Part shown: piece by piece, positions 8,367 through 15,752 of the stretch | Layout of the letters: each line of letters starts with the position of its first letter | How positions within the stretch are numbered: the stretch's first letter is position 1 | NCBI GenBank assembly: GCA_030691865.1 | Contig: JAUYDL010000017.1 | Location: 1 to 32,311, forward strand | Source: Candidatus Omnitrophota bacterium | Lineage (GTDB): Bacteria; Omnitrophota; Gorgyraeia; Gygaellales; Profunditerraquicolaceae | DNA: 32,311 nucleotides | Direction of reading: 5' to 3' | Position numbers and translations under genes: made by a program | The notes under the pieces: generated by a model | What the model saw: the letters and a program-made list of their open reading frames with translations, nothing else | What the model was told of the DNA's origin: nothing | Database searches by the model: none

Positions 8367-9021
8367 TACTACGACGGCGCGGCTTTGCCTGGGGTTGTAT
8401 GTAGACGGTAAATTCTATGAATACAGCCTGCAGGTAGGCAGAAGTCTTTCAGCGTTATTAGTTCCGGCTATTCAGCGGGTGATTCGCGCCGTAGGATTAA
8501 AAATAGCGGATATTGATTATTTTGCCTGTGGCTTGGGCCCGGGTTCCTTTACGGGAATGCGTATTGGCTTAGCTACGATAAAAGGATTAAGCGTCGTAAA
8601 AAATAAGCCGGTGATTGGAATATCGACATTAGATATTCTGGCTAAGAATGCACAAGTAAAAGATCGCTTGATTGTTACTGCGTTGGATGCCAGAAGATCG
8701 CTTATTTACTGCAGTTCTTATAAGTATGAACAGGGCAGCTTAAAACGTAAGAGCGCATATTCGCTTCTTAGCCTGGATGAATTAGTAAAAAAGTTTCCCG
8801 CCAAGGCGGTTGTTTTAGGAGATGCCGTAGCTTTGTATGGCGATGCGCTACTAACTCGTATCAAGAACGCAACTGTCTTAGATAAAGATTATTGGAGCCC
8901 GCAAGCGCACAATCTTATGGAGCTGGCGCTTGCCAAGATTAAAGCTAAACAATTTTCTTCGGCTTTAACCATTAAACCTATTTATTTATACCCTAAAGAA
9001 TGCCAAATAAAAACGCGATAG
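8347..9021 (+). CDS. tsaB: tRNA t6A biosynthesis protein TsaB
   Basis: ASKHA-fold partner of TsaD in t6A37 synthesis. The 224-residue protein starts with ILGIDTTT and contains the diagnostic GLGPGSFTGMRIGLATIKGL block near residues 64-83. It overlaps tsaE by 20 bp at its start and alr by 22 bp at its end, so the three genes form a tightly coupled unit. The C-terminal part is variable, as usual for TsaB. A rimI-type acetyltransferase, often next to tsaB, is absent here. Confidence 0.94.
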   Translation: MKILGIDTTTARLCLGLYVDGKFYEYSLQVGRSLSALLVPAIQRVIRAVGLKIADIDYFACGLGPGSFTGMRIGLATIKGLSVVKNKPVIGISTLDILAKNAQVKDRLIVTALDARRSLIYCSSYKYEQGSLKRKSAYSLLSLDELVKKFPAKAVVLGDAVALYGDALLTRIKNATVLDKDYWSPQAHNLMELALAKIKAKQFSSALTIKPIYLYPKECQIKTR

Positions 9022-10121
9022 GTTACCGGCCCACCTGGGCAGAGGTTAACCTGGATCATTTAGAACATAATTTTAAAGAGGTTAAATCTCTTCTGCGTCC
9101 GCAGACAAAAGTTTTGGTTACGGTAAAAGCTGACGCCTACGGCCATGGCTTAGTTGCGGTAGCCAAAAGACTAGTTGCTTGCGGGGTAGATTATCTGGGG
9201 GTGGCTTCTATTGATGAGGGGATAGAATTAAGAAAAACAGGGATAAAAACTCCGATCTTGCTTTTGGGTTTAATTCTTAAAAAAGATATTGGGCCACTTT
9301 TTACCTACCAGCTTATTCCCACTGTTTGTGATAGAGCAATGGCGGTTGCACTTAATACTAGGGCTGCTGTATTAAAACAGAGGATACCTGTACATATTAA
9401 AGTCGACACCGGAATGGGCAGGATCGGAGTTTTACACACTGAGGCGTTGGAATTGGTAACCCATATTCATAAACTTAAAAATATTATAATCCAGGGTATT
9501 TTTACGCATTTTGCCTTGGCGGACTCCAACCGAAAATTTACTGTTTTGCAAATTAATTTATTTAACAAGTTAATTAGTGATTTAAAAAAGAGAGGCATCG
9601 TTATTCCCTTGGTACATGCTGCTAATAGTATCGGGTTAATCAATTACAAGGATAGCCATTTTACTATGGTCAGGCCGGGGTTAGTTATTTATGGTTTAGC
9701 TCCTAAGAAAAACTTGGGCATAAATTTAAAGCCGGTGTTAACTCTTAAAACCCGCGTGGTTTTTATTAAGCAGGTGGGTCCGGGTTACGGCATAAGTTAC
9801 GGGTTAACTTATGTAACTAAGCGGACAACGCACATTGTTACTTTACCTGTAGGTTATGGTGATGGTTATCCGCGCAATCTTTCCAACTTAGCCTGGCTTT
9901 TAATTGGCGGCAGGCGATTTCGGATTAGCGGTAGAATTTGTATGGACCAGATTATGGTGGATGTGGGTAATTTTAAGCCAAAAATCGGTGATGAAGTCGT
10001 TTTGATTGGAAAGCAGGGTAAACAGGAAATTACTGCCGAAGAGCTTGCGGATCTATCTGGCACGATCTCTTATGAAATTGTTTGTGGTTTAGGCAGCCGG
10101 ATTCCCAGAATCTATAAATAG
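9000..10121 (+). CDS. alr: Alanine racemase
   Basis: PLP-dependent interconversion of L- and D-alanine, feeding peptidoglycan synthesis. The 373-residue length is typical. PLP-binding Lys43 lies in VKADAYGHG and the second catalytic base Tyr267 in GISYG. IKVDTGMGRIG, the HAANS segment, MVRPGLVIYG and GRICMDQIMVDVG also match. The alr and tsa gene link is common in bacteria. It overlaps tsaB by 22 bp. The TAG stop (10119-10121) shares its last two bases with the left palindrome of the RAYT element, so the repeat sits exactly where an alr terminator would be. Confidence 0.95.
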   Translation: MPNKNAIGYRPTWAEVNLDHLEHNFKEVKSLLRPQTKVLVTVKADAYGHGLVAVAKRLVACGVDYLGVASIDEGIELRKTGIKTPILLLGLILKKDIGPLFTYQLIPTVCDRAMAVALNTRAAVLKQRIPVHIKVDTGMGRIGVLHTEALELVTHIHKLKNIIIQGIFTHFALADSNRKFTVLQINLFNKLISDLKKRGIVIPLVHAANSIGLINYKDSHFTMVRPGLVIYGLAPKKNLGINLKPVLTLKTRVVFIKQVGPGYGISYGLTYVTKRTTHIVTLPVGYGDGYPRNLSNLAWLLIGGRRFRISGRICMDQIMVDVGNFKPKIGDEVVLIGKQGKQEITAEELADLSGTISYEIVCGLGSRIPRIYK

Positions 10122-10180
10122 GGGACGGTTCTCTTGTTCATAAAACCGCTTAAGAGAACCGTCCCCTAGTTTTTTCTTTT
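10120..10180 (+). terminator. Left RAYT palindrome, likely terminator for the alr operon
   Basis: Inverted repeat AGGGGACGGTTCTCTT (10120-10135) and AAGAGAACCGTCCCCT (10152-10167), 16 bp, with loop GTTCATAAAACCGCTT, followed by AGTTTTTTCTTTT. A long GC-rich stem plus a T tract just after the alr stop has the form of an intrinsic terminator. At the same time it is the left boundary repeat of the transposase locus. Confidence 0.75.
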
Positions 10181-10237
10181 ATTTTAGTTAGATTTTCCCT
10201 TCTTTTGCGTCAATTATAGTAAGAGGAGGGATTTTTT

Positions 10238-10834
10238 ATGCCTAGAGTTAAAAGGATAGTTCCAGACAATGCGGCTTTACATGTGATCAGTAGAGGCAAC
10301 AATGGAAATACTATATTTCATAGCGATAATGACAAATTGCGATACTATGCGCTATTATGGGAGCTAAAGAATGAGAATAAAATAGATATTTTTCATTATT
10401 GTTTGATGAATACCCATATTCATATTATTTTAAATCTTAATCCAGATAGTACTTTGTCAAAATTCATGAAACAGCTAAATTTGACGTACTTTCATTATTA
10501 CCGAAAAAAGTACGGTTATTTTGGCCATTTTTGGCAAGATAGATTTAAAAGTAATATTATTGATAAGGATTCGTATCTATTGCAATGCGGTAAATATATT
10601 GAACTTAATCCTGTCCGCGCAGGCATGGTAAATCGTCCGGAAGAGTATTTATTTTCAAGTTATAATTGTTATGCCAATAATAAACCGGATGAACTTATTA
10701 TTTTAAGTCCAACATATCTTGGATTATCAGATTCTGCGCAAATAAGGCAAGAGCAATATGTTAATTTCGTGGTTGAAAATCAAGGGGACGGTTCTCTTAA
10801 GCGGTTTTACGAAGAAGAGAACCGTCCCCTTTAG
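10238..10834 (+). CDS. REP-associated tyrosine transposase (Y1_Tnp, HUH)
   Basis: 198-residue member of the IS200-like transposase superfamily, which nicks and rejoins single-stranded DNA through a tyrosine and is thought to spread REP palindromes. The HUH pair is His60/His62 in MNTHIHII, and the likely catalytic tyrosine is Tyr120 in KYIELNPVRAGMV, a RAYT hallmark. HVISRGNN at the N-terminus and GHFWQDRFK are also typical. A good Shine-Dalgarno AGGAGG (10224-10229) lies 8 bp before the ATG. A TATAGT -10-like box at 10215-10220 lacks a clear -35. The last 17 residues (QGDGSLKRF...) are encoded by the right palindrome, so the native C-terminus was replaced or extended by repeat sequence. The stop overlaps that of lptG on the other strand. 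Confidence 0.92.
   Translation: MPRVKRIVPDNAALHVISRGNNGNTIFHSDNDKLRYYALLWELKNENKIDIFHYCLMNTHIHIILNLNPDSTLSKFMKQLNLTYFHYYRKKYGYFGHFWQDRFKSNIIDKDSYLLQCGKYIELNPVRAGMVNRPEEYLFSSYNCYANNKPDELIILSPTYLGLSDSAQIRQEQYVNFVVENQGDGSLKRFYEEENRPL
10782..10831. repeat. Right RAYT palindrome
   Basis: 17-bp inverted repeat AAGGGGACGGTTCTCTT (10782-10798) and AAGAGAACCGTCCCCTT (10815-10831) around a 16-base loop. It is coding for the RAYT C-terminus on the plus strand and touches the lptG stop codon on the minus strand. It could also act as a terminator for lptG, but no T tract follows on the minus strand. Confidence 0.9.
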
Positions 10835-11931
10835 GGTAATCTTGCGATAAGATAGAGACTGCTGGACAGAACGATGATATGGCTTAATGAGGCAGCCAGA
10901 ACAGGCATGATCAGCCCGGTTTTTCCTATCGCCAGGCAGACAGCATCCAGGACATAATATAGAAATCCTACAATAATCGAGACCCCGATAGACGACATCC
11001 CAGTGGCGCGTTTACGCATTAGAAGCGAAAAAGGAATTCCCAGGAGTATAATGATGATGCTGGTAAATGGCGCGGTAAAGCGTTGATAGAGGTCCACCTT
11101 TAAATTCCGGATTACGGTAGTTGCCCCGCTTTTAGAAAGTATCCAGATATAATCCTGCATTTGGCGTATATTCATCTGCTCCGGCTTTTGTCTTAAGGAG
11201 ACAAGGTCTTTAGGAGTTTCCGGGATACTCATAATCTCTTCTTCAAAATAACCTGGTTCATCGATTACCTGCCCGTTTTGGTCAAATTTATAAGTAATAC
11301 TTTGAAAGAATTTCCATAATCCATCCTGATAAATTCCTCTGGTGGCGATAATTTTTTTAGTCAGATTTTGATTTTCATCCTGTTCCAGAATAGTGATTCC
11401 TTCCATGGTTTTGGTAGCAGGCAAAAACTTACTGATAAAAAATAACCTGTTCCTTAAACCGTAGAGGGTAAGATTAATGATGGGCTCGTTTTTCTTAGGT
11501 TTACCTTTTGGCGAACCTTCTTCGATCTGGATTTTAATCTTTTGATTTTCTGTTAGAGAGACAGGCACGAATCTGTCATTTACCCAGAATACCGCTAAGC
11601 TAATTAGTAAACCAAAGATTAGAGCATTGCGGGCAATTTCAAATATGCTTAAGCCGCTTGAACGCATGGCAATTATTTCATTATTGTGATTAAGTTTTCC
11701 GAAAGTGTAAACCGTACTTAAGAGGCAGGCAAAAGGGGAGACCTGCACAAACATGATCGGCAGGTACGAGATGTAGTAACGTGCCAGGAGCGCTAAGGTG
11801 GCCTGGTGTCTTAATATCTCATCTAAATTAGAAAGCAGGTCAATGACGATATAGAGAAACAGAAATACAAAAATGCAGGAAAAGAATATATGAATAATCG
11901 ATTTTAAGATGTAACGGTCTAAGATGCGCAT
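10831..11931 (-). CDS. lptG: LPS export permease, YjgP/YjgQ family (LptG-like)
   Basis: 366-residue inner-membrane protein, second of an adjacent LptF/LptG pair that forms the transmembrane part of the LptB2FG lipopolysaccharide ABC exporter. The layout matches the family: N-terminal amphipathic ILDRYILK followed by membrane segments at about 12-33, 55-80 and 100-118; a periplasmic beta-jellyroll region of about 150 residues; and three more segments near 288-306, 312-333 and 338-360. NNEIIAMRSSGLSIFEIA is the conserved cytoplasmic loop. It overlaps lptF by 13 bp. The F versus G naming rests mainly on order. The ATPase gene lptB is not in the window. The stop codon lies at the edge of the RAYT repeat. 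Confidence 0.88.
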   Translation of the reverse strand: MRILDRYILKSIIHIFFSCIFVFLFLYIVIDLLSNLDEILRHQATLALLARYYISYLPIMFVQVSPFACLLSTVYTFGKLNHNNEIIAMRSSGLSIFEIARNALIFGLLISLAVFWVNDRFVPVSLTENQKIKIQIEEGSPKGKPKKNEPIINLTLYGLRNRLFFISKFLPATKTMEGITILEQDENQNLTKKIIATRGIYQDGLWKFFQSITYKFDQNGQVIDEPGYFEEEIMSIPETPKDLVSLRQKPEQMNIRQMQDYIWILSKSGATTVIRNLKVDLYQRFTAPFTSIIIILLGIPFSLLMRKRATGMSSIGVSIIVGFLYYVLDAVCLAIGKTGLIMPVLAASLSHIIVLSSSLYLIARLP

Positions 11932-13022
11932 AGTTTATAGGTTAAGTATCCTCCGATAGAGGCAAAGATGATATTGGGTAACCACAGAGCAAAGGCTGCC
12001 GGCAGGACTCCTTCCATGGCCAGTGCGGTTAAGCCGATATACAAAGGATAATAGCAGACAATGATTAATACGGCAATTCCAATGTTAATGGATTTTTCGC
12101 GCCGGCGTGTAATAATTCCCAGAGAAGATCCCAGGAGCATGAAGACAAAACAGGAGAAGGCTAAAGCTAACTTTTCATGAATTTTGGTAATCAGCGGAGC
12201 CGGGTTGATGCCTTCGGATTTAAGTTTAGCCGCCTCTTTCTTTAGTTCATGAATAGTCATTTCTTTATATTTCTTTTCGACAACCTTATTCTGCATCTGG
12301 GCAATATCCAGATTCATAAAGTAAGTACGGAAATTAAGCTTGTAGAAGTTGGTGGGGTTTTCCGGGTCAGGCTCATCAGAAGTCCCGTCGATAAGTTTTA
12401 ATTTTATAGCATTTTGGCCGGGAATAGTGATAAATTCTCCGGCTTTAGCCACAATCGTGCGCGTTGGCCGGTCTTCGCCCTGGGGTTCATAGATCCGGAT
12501 GTTATTAAGCCGGTTTTTCTTCTGGTCAACATGGTAGATAAAGAGGATGTATTTTTTGAAGGAATCAATGAATACTCCCTCTTCAAAGGCGGCGGTAGGG
12601 TTCTTGATACCCATCTCATGTAAGGTCTTACGGTAAGCAAAATGCGAATATGAAGCTGCCTGGTCATTAAAAACTACCAGGGCTAAACTTAAGGCCAGGC
12701 CGATAGTTAATAAAGGCAGCATTAATTTAAATAGGTTTATGCCGCTTGAGCGGATGGCGATTACTTCATTATCGCCGCTTAATCTGCCCAGGGCAAGCAA
12801 TACTGCCACCAGTATTGATATCGGCAAGGTATAGGTGACAATATAAGGAGTAAGATAGATAAAAATCTTAATTACGCTAAATATATCCACTCCTTTATTG
12901 ATGACTAAATCCGCAATGCGTTTTAAGTTGCCGATGAGCACCATGACAAAGGTTAATACTCCCAGGCATAATAATAGCGGCCCGAGGAACTCTCTTAAGA
13001 TATAATTACGCAGGATCTTCAT
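11919..13022 (-). CDS. lptF: LPS export permease, YjgP/YjgQ family (LptF-like)
   Basis: 367-residue paralogue of the downstream gene with the same plan: ILRNYILREFL at the N-terminus, membrane segments at about 13-32, 52-77 and 102-120, a central periplasmic domain, and three C-terminal segments near 288-305, 311-331 and 338-360. The cytoplasmic-loop signature GDNEVIAIRSSGINLFKLM is present. It starts 2 bp after the comF stop and overlaps lptG by 13 bp, so comF-lptF-lptG are probably one transcript from the promoter at 13763-13791. Presence of the pair implies an outer membrane carrying LPS or a related glycolipid. Confidence 0.9.
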   Translation of the reverse strand: MKILRNYILREFLGPLLLCLGVLTFVMVLIGNLKRIADLVINKGVDIFSVIKIFIYLTPYIVTYTLPISILVAVLLALGRLSGDNEVIAIRSSGINLFKLMLPLLTIGLALSLALVVFNDQAASYSHFAYRKTLHEMGIKNPTAAFEEGVFIDSFKKYILFIYHVDQKKNRLNNIRIYEPQGEDRPTRTIVAKAGEFITIPGQNAIKLKLIDGTSDEPDPENPTNFYKLNFRTYFMNLDIAQMQNKVVEKKYKEMTIHELKKEAAKLKSEGINPAPLITKIHEKLALAFSCFVFMLLGSSLGIITRRREKSINIGIAVLIIVCYYPLYIGLTALAMEGVLPAAFALWLPNIIFASIGGYLTYKLCAS

Positions 13023-13024
13023 GA

Positions 13025-13756
13025 TTAGCAGGCTAGAGTCAAAAGGAGCACTTTTCTAGCTCCGGCTTCTTTTAAGCATTTGGCTGCCTCGTTTGAGGTG
13101 GCCCCGGTAGTTAAGACATCATCGATAAGTAGTAAATTGGTATCTTTAATTAATTCCGGTTTGGTCACTGAGAAACTTTTCTCCACATTTTGGCAGCGTT
13201 GCCGGAAGGTTAGCTCCGTCTGAGTCTTGGTGGGCTTAACGCGGATGAGGGCATCGGTTAAGACCTTTTTGGCGAACTCTCGGGCGACCTCTTGACTTAA
13301 GATTTCAGCTTGGTTAAATTCTCTCTCCCGCTGCCGGCTCCTGTGCAGTGGTATCGGGACAACGAAATCAAGATGTTCGATGGGCAATTGGTAATCCCGG
13401 ATAAATGTATACATTAGCTTTCCCAAGGGTTTGCCCAGATAATCCTTACCGGAATATTTAAATTCATGGATCAGTTTCTTGACGGTTCCGGTATATATAC
13501 AGGGGCTAAAGGCCCGGTCAAAATAAAAATTTGCTCCGCACTTTGAGCAACTTGGACAGGCGTTTTTTTCTATTGCTTGGGAGTCCAGGTGCCTGCCGCA
13601 GCTGGCGCAGAAGGGGGGTAGATTTTTCTCAACTTTATCCCAACAGCTAGCGCAGATTAATTGCTGTTGGTCAGCTGGCGGGATCCTATTTTTACAAACT
13701 AAACAGCAGTTTGGATAAATTAAATCCTTTAAGCCCTTAAACAGCCACCGCAACAT
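13025..13756 (-). CDS. comF: ComF-family phosphoribosyltransferase-like protein
   Basis: 243-residue ComF/GntX-type protein: an N-terminal zinc-ribbon region with repeated CxxC pairs (CCLVC, CASC, CASC, CPSCSKC) and a C-terminal PRTase fold with the PRPP-binding motif LLLIDDVLTTGAT. PIPLHRSRQREREFNQAE is the classical ComF block. ComF proteins are linked to DNA uptake in naturally competent bacteria, yet the gene is also widespread in non-competent ones; its role here is not shown by the neighbours. The ATG lies 6 bp after a consensus -10 box, suggesting a leaderless mRNA. It is the first gene of the comF-lptF-lptG unit. Confidence 0.93.
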   Translation of the reverse strand: MLRWLFKGLKDLIYPNCCLVCKNRIPPADQQQLICASCWDKVEKNLPPFCASCGRHLDSQAIEKNACPSCSKCGANFYFDRAFSPCIYTGTVKKLIHEFKYSGKDYLGKPLGKLMYTFIRDYQLPIEHLDFVVPIPLHRSRQREREFNQAEILSQEVAREFAKKVLTDALIRVKPTKTQTELTFRQRCQNVEKSFSVTKPELIKDTNLLLIDDVLTTGATSNEAAKCLKEAGARKVLLLTLAC

Positions 13757-13762
13757 AAAGAT

Positions 13763-13791
13763 ATAATATCAATGAAAATTAGGTTTGTCAA
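13763..13791 (-). promoter_or_regulatory. Sigma70-type promoter of comF-lptF-lptG
   Basis: On the minus strand TTGACA (13786-13791), a 17-bp spacer and TATTAT (13763-13768). A transcription start about 7 bp downstream would fall on or next to the A of the comF ATG (13756), leaving no room for a ribosome binding site. The -35 box lies 5 bp from the -35 box of the divergent pyrE promoter. Confidence 0.8.
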
Positions 13792-13796
13792 AGTAA

Positions 13797-13825
13797 TTGA
13801 CAGTCGGCCTTATCGATAGTAGAAT
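13797..13825 (+). promoter_or_regulatory. Sigma70-type promoter of pyrE
   Basis: TTGACA (13797-13802), a 17-bp spacer and TAGAAT (13820-13825). The expected start point is about 13832, one base before the pyrE ATG, again implying a leaderless message. It is divergent from the comF promoter, with the two -35 boxes back to back. Confidence 0.8.
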
Positions 13826-13832
13826 AAAAATC

Positions 13833-14393
13833 ATGGAAAAGCTAAATCCTGCGGAATTAAAAGTTAGATTATTCAATTTATTAAACCAAGAGGCCTTAAA
13901 AAGAGGTAAATTCCTGCTTTCTTCCGGCAAAGAAAGTAATTATTATCTTGACGGCCGCGTAATTACTCTGAGCCCGCAAGGCGCCTATTTAGTTGCCAGT
14001 ATAATTCTGGATATGCTTAAAGGTGAAATTTTAGATGCAATCGGCGGACCAACCTTAGGGGCTGATCCCATTGTCGGAGCCCTGGCGGCATTAAGCTATA
14101 TCAATAGGCAGCCGATTAAAACTTTCATTGTGCGTAAACAGGCCAAGGAGCATGGAACGCTGCAGCGAGTAGAGGGTCCGGCACTGAAAAATGGCGATCG
14201 GGTAATCCTGGTAGATGATGTAGCTACCAGCGGTAAGGCGATTCTGGAAGCCAAACAGGCTTTGGACAAAATCGGGGTAATCGCCGAAAAGGCAATTGTG
14301 ATTGTGGACCGCAACCAGGGCGCTGCAGATAATTTAGCCAAAGTAGGTGTAAAGTTAGTATCAATTTTTAAGATCGCAGATTTCGGTCTTTAG
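13833..14393 (+). CDS. pyrE: Orotate phosphoribosyltransferase
   Basis: Makes orotidine 5'-monophosphate from orotate and PRPP in pyrimidine synthesis. 186 residues from the ATG at 13833. The PRPP motif VILVDDVATSGKAI is in the C-terminal half, and the catalytic-loop lysine region VRKQAKEHGT is present, as are GKFLLSSGKES and YYLDGR near the N-terminus. The open frame extends 12 codons upstream to a TTG at 13797, but that stretch is the promoter itself, so the ATG is preferred. No Shine-Dalgarno sequence is present. The following flavoprotein gene begins 8 bp after the stop. Confidence 0.95.
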   Translation: MEKLNPAELKVRLFNLLNQEALKRGKFLLSSGKESNYYLDGRVITLSPQGAYLVASIILDMLKGEILDAIGGPTLGADPIVGALAALSYINRQPIKTFIVRKQAKEHGTLQRVEGPALKNGDRVILVDDVATSGKAILEAKQALDKIGVIAEKAIVIVDRNQGAADNLAKVGVKLVSIFKIADFGL

Positions 14394-14401
14394 ATATCTT
14401 C

Positions 14402-15646
14402 GTGGAAAAAATAAAAATTGTGGTAGTGGGCGGGGGGCCATCAGGTATGATGGCGGCAATCCGGGCGCAAGTTCTTGGCCAGGAGGTAATCCTGCTGGAA
14501 AAAAAGAGCACTCTGGGTAACAAACTTCTCCTAAGCGGCAAAGGCCGCTGTAATCTTACCAATACAGAAGATCTTCCTAATTTTCTAAAACGTTTTTCTA
14601 AAAATGGCGATTTCTTAAGGGATGCCTTTAAGAAATTCTTTAATCAAGAGTTGATCTCTTTTTTCGAGCAGCGGGGTTTAAAGCTGAAAATTGAACGTCA
14701 ACTGCGTGTATTTCCGCAGAGCGATCGATCGGCCGGTATTCTTAATTTATTAGAAAATGAGCTGGTTAAGGTTGGAGTGCAGGTTATTTGCCGGAGTAAG
14801 GTTGTGGATTTAATTGTTTCCGGTGGCCGGGCTAAAGGAGTGCGTTTGGAGAATGGACAAAATATTCTCTGCGACCGGGTTATTTTAGCTTCCGGAGGCG
14901 CAAGCTATAGCTTTACTGGCTCTGACGCTTCGGGGATAAATATTGCTAAAAGACTGGGGCATGTAATCGTATCTTTGCAGGCAGGTTTAATCCCGCTGGA
15001 TGTGAAACAAAATTATGTCAAAAAGTTAGAAGGGTTAACTTTACGTAATATTAAGCTTAAATTTTCTGACGCAAAACGGGAGATTATCTCTGAGATCGGC
15101 GAATTGATTTTTACCTCAAGCGGAATATCCGGGCCGCTGGTCATTACTTTAAGCGGTAAAGTCATAGATTTGTTGGCACCGAATAAAACCGTTTTTGTAG
15201 ATATAGATTTAAAGCCCGCTCTATCGATTCAACAGTTGGACGCCCGTCTGCTTAGGGAGTTTAAATTAAATTCCAAAAAAAGCATTAAGAATATGCTTAA
15301 AGAGTTATTACCTTTACGCTTAATTATGGTTTTTACCGATGCCGCCGGAATTGATCCGCTAAAAAAATGCAGCCAGATTACGCAAAAGGAAAGGGAAAAG
15401 ATTATTTCTTTACTTAAAGGTTTTCATTTGGAGATCTCCGGGCCCCGGCCGATTGAAGAGGGGATGGTTACCCGGGGCGGGGTAAGTTTAAAACAGATCG
15501 ATCCGCGCACGATGGAGTCGCGCCTGGTTAAAGGCCTATATTTTTGCGGGGAGATGATTGATGTGGATGCGGATACCGGAGGATTTAACCTTCAGGCAGC
15601 TTTCTCAACCGGGTATCTAGCCGGAGAAAGCGCGGCATTAAGTTAA
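14402..15646 (+). CDS. Flavoprotein of the HI0933/YhiN (BaiN-like) family
   Basis: 414-residue FAD-dependent oxidoreductase. The dinucleotide-binding GGGPSGMMAA near residues 9-18, followed by an acidic residue at the end of the second strand (ILLEKK), marks a Rossmann FAD site. LSGKGRCNLTN, FPQSDRSAGIL, LASGGASY, the GPRPIEEGMVTRGGV block and the C-terminal CGEMIDVDADTGGFNLQ segment are family signatures. The physiological substrate is not known for most members; BaiN in gut clostridia is linked to bile-acid reduction, which should not be assumed here. The start is GTG at 14402, 8 bp after pyrE, with no clear Shine-Dalgarno. Confidence 0.9.
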   Translation: MEKIKIVVVGGGPSGMMAAIRAQVLGQEVILLEKKSTLGNKLLLSGKGRCNLTNTEDLPNFLKRFSKNGDFLRDAFKKFFNQELISFFEQRGLKLKIERQLRVFPQSDRSAGILNLLENELVKVGVQVICRSKVVDLIVSGGRAKGVRLENGQNILCDRVILASGGASYSFTGSDASGINIAKRLGHVIVSLQAGLIPLDVKQNYVKKLEGLTLRNIKLKFSDAKREIISEIGELIFTSSGISGPLVITLSGKVIDLLAPNKTVFVDIDLKPALSIQQLDARLLREFKLNSKKSIKNMLKELLPLRLIMVFTDAAGIDPLKKCSQITQKEREKIISLLKGFHLEISGPRPIEEGMVTRGGVSLKQIDPRTMESRLVKGLYFCGEMIDVDADTGGFNLQAAFSTGYLAGESAALS

Positions 15647-15669
15647 CGATACGGGTAATAAGTCTTGAT

Positions 15670-15735
15670 TCGTGGATCCTGTCTTGGGTATTTTCTAGCG
15701 CTGACGCGCTTCGAAAACACCCAAGCCACCCACGA
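15670..15735. repeat. Nested palindrome between flavoprotein and Maf-M48 genes
   Basis: Large imperfect hairpin: TCGTGG and CTTGGGTATTTTC on the left pair with GAAAACACCCAAG and CCCACGA on the right. An inner AGCGC-TGAC-GCGCT hairpin sits at the tip. It occupies most of the 106-bp gap 15647-15752. No T tract follows, so it may be a mobile palindrome more than a terminator. No promoter was recognised here. Confidence 0.65.
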
Positions 15736-15752
15736 AATAGCTAAAAACCCTT

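Larger units (their letters stand above)
10120..10831 (+). mobile_element. RAYT element: transposase framed by inverted REP-like palindromes
   Basis: A HUH transposase gene is framed by two palindromes, 10120-10167 and 10782-10831. The right one, read as reverse complement, matches the left one including its loop with only two differences (CTCTTGTTCATAAAACCGC versus CTCTTCTTCGTAAAACCGC), so the two copies lie in inverted orientation. This is the architecture of REP-associated tyrosine transposase loci. The element exactly fills the gap between the alr stop and the convergent lptG stop. Its ends match the solitary copies at 4008 and 18347 in the GGGGACGGTTCT core. Confidence 0.85.

Noticed and set aside
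13797..13832. TTG start of pyrE 12 codons upstream
   Set aside because: The stretch is the pyrE promoter (TTGACA to TAGAAT) and cannot be inside the message.
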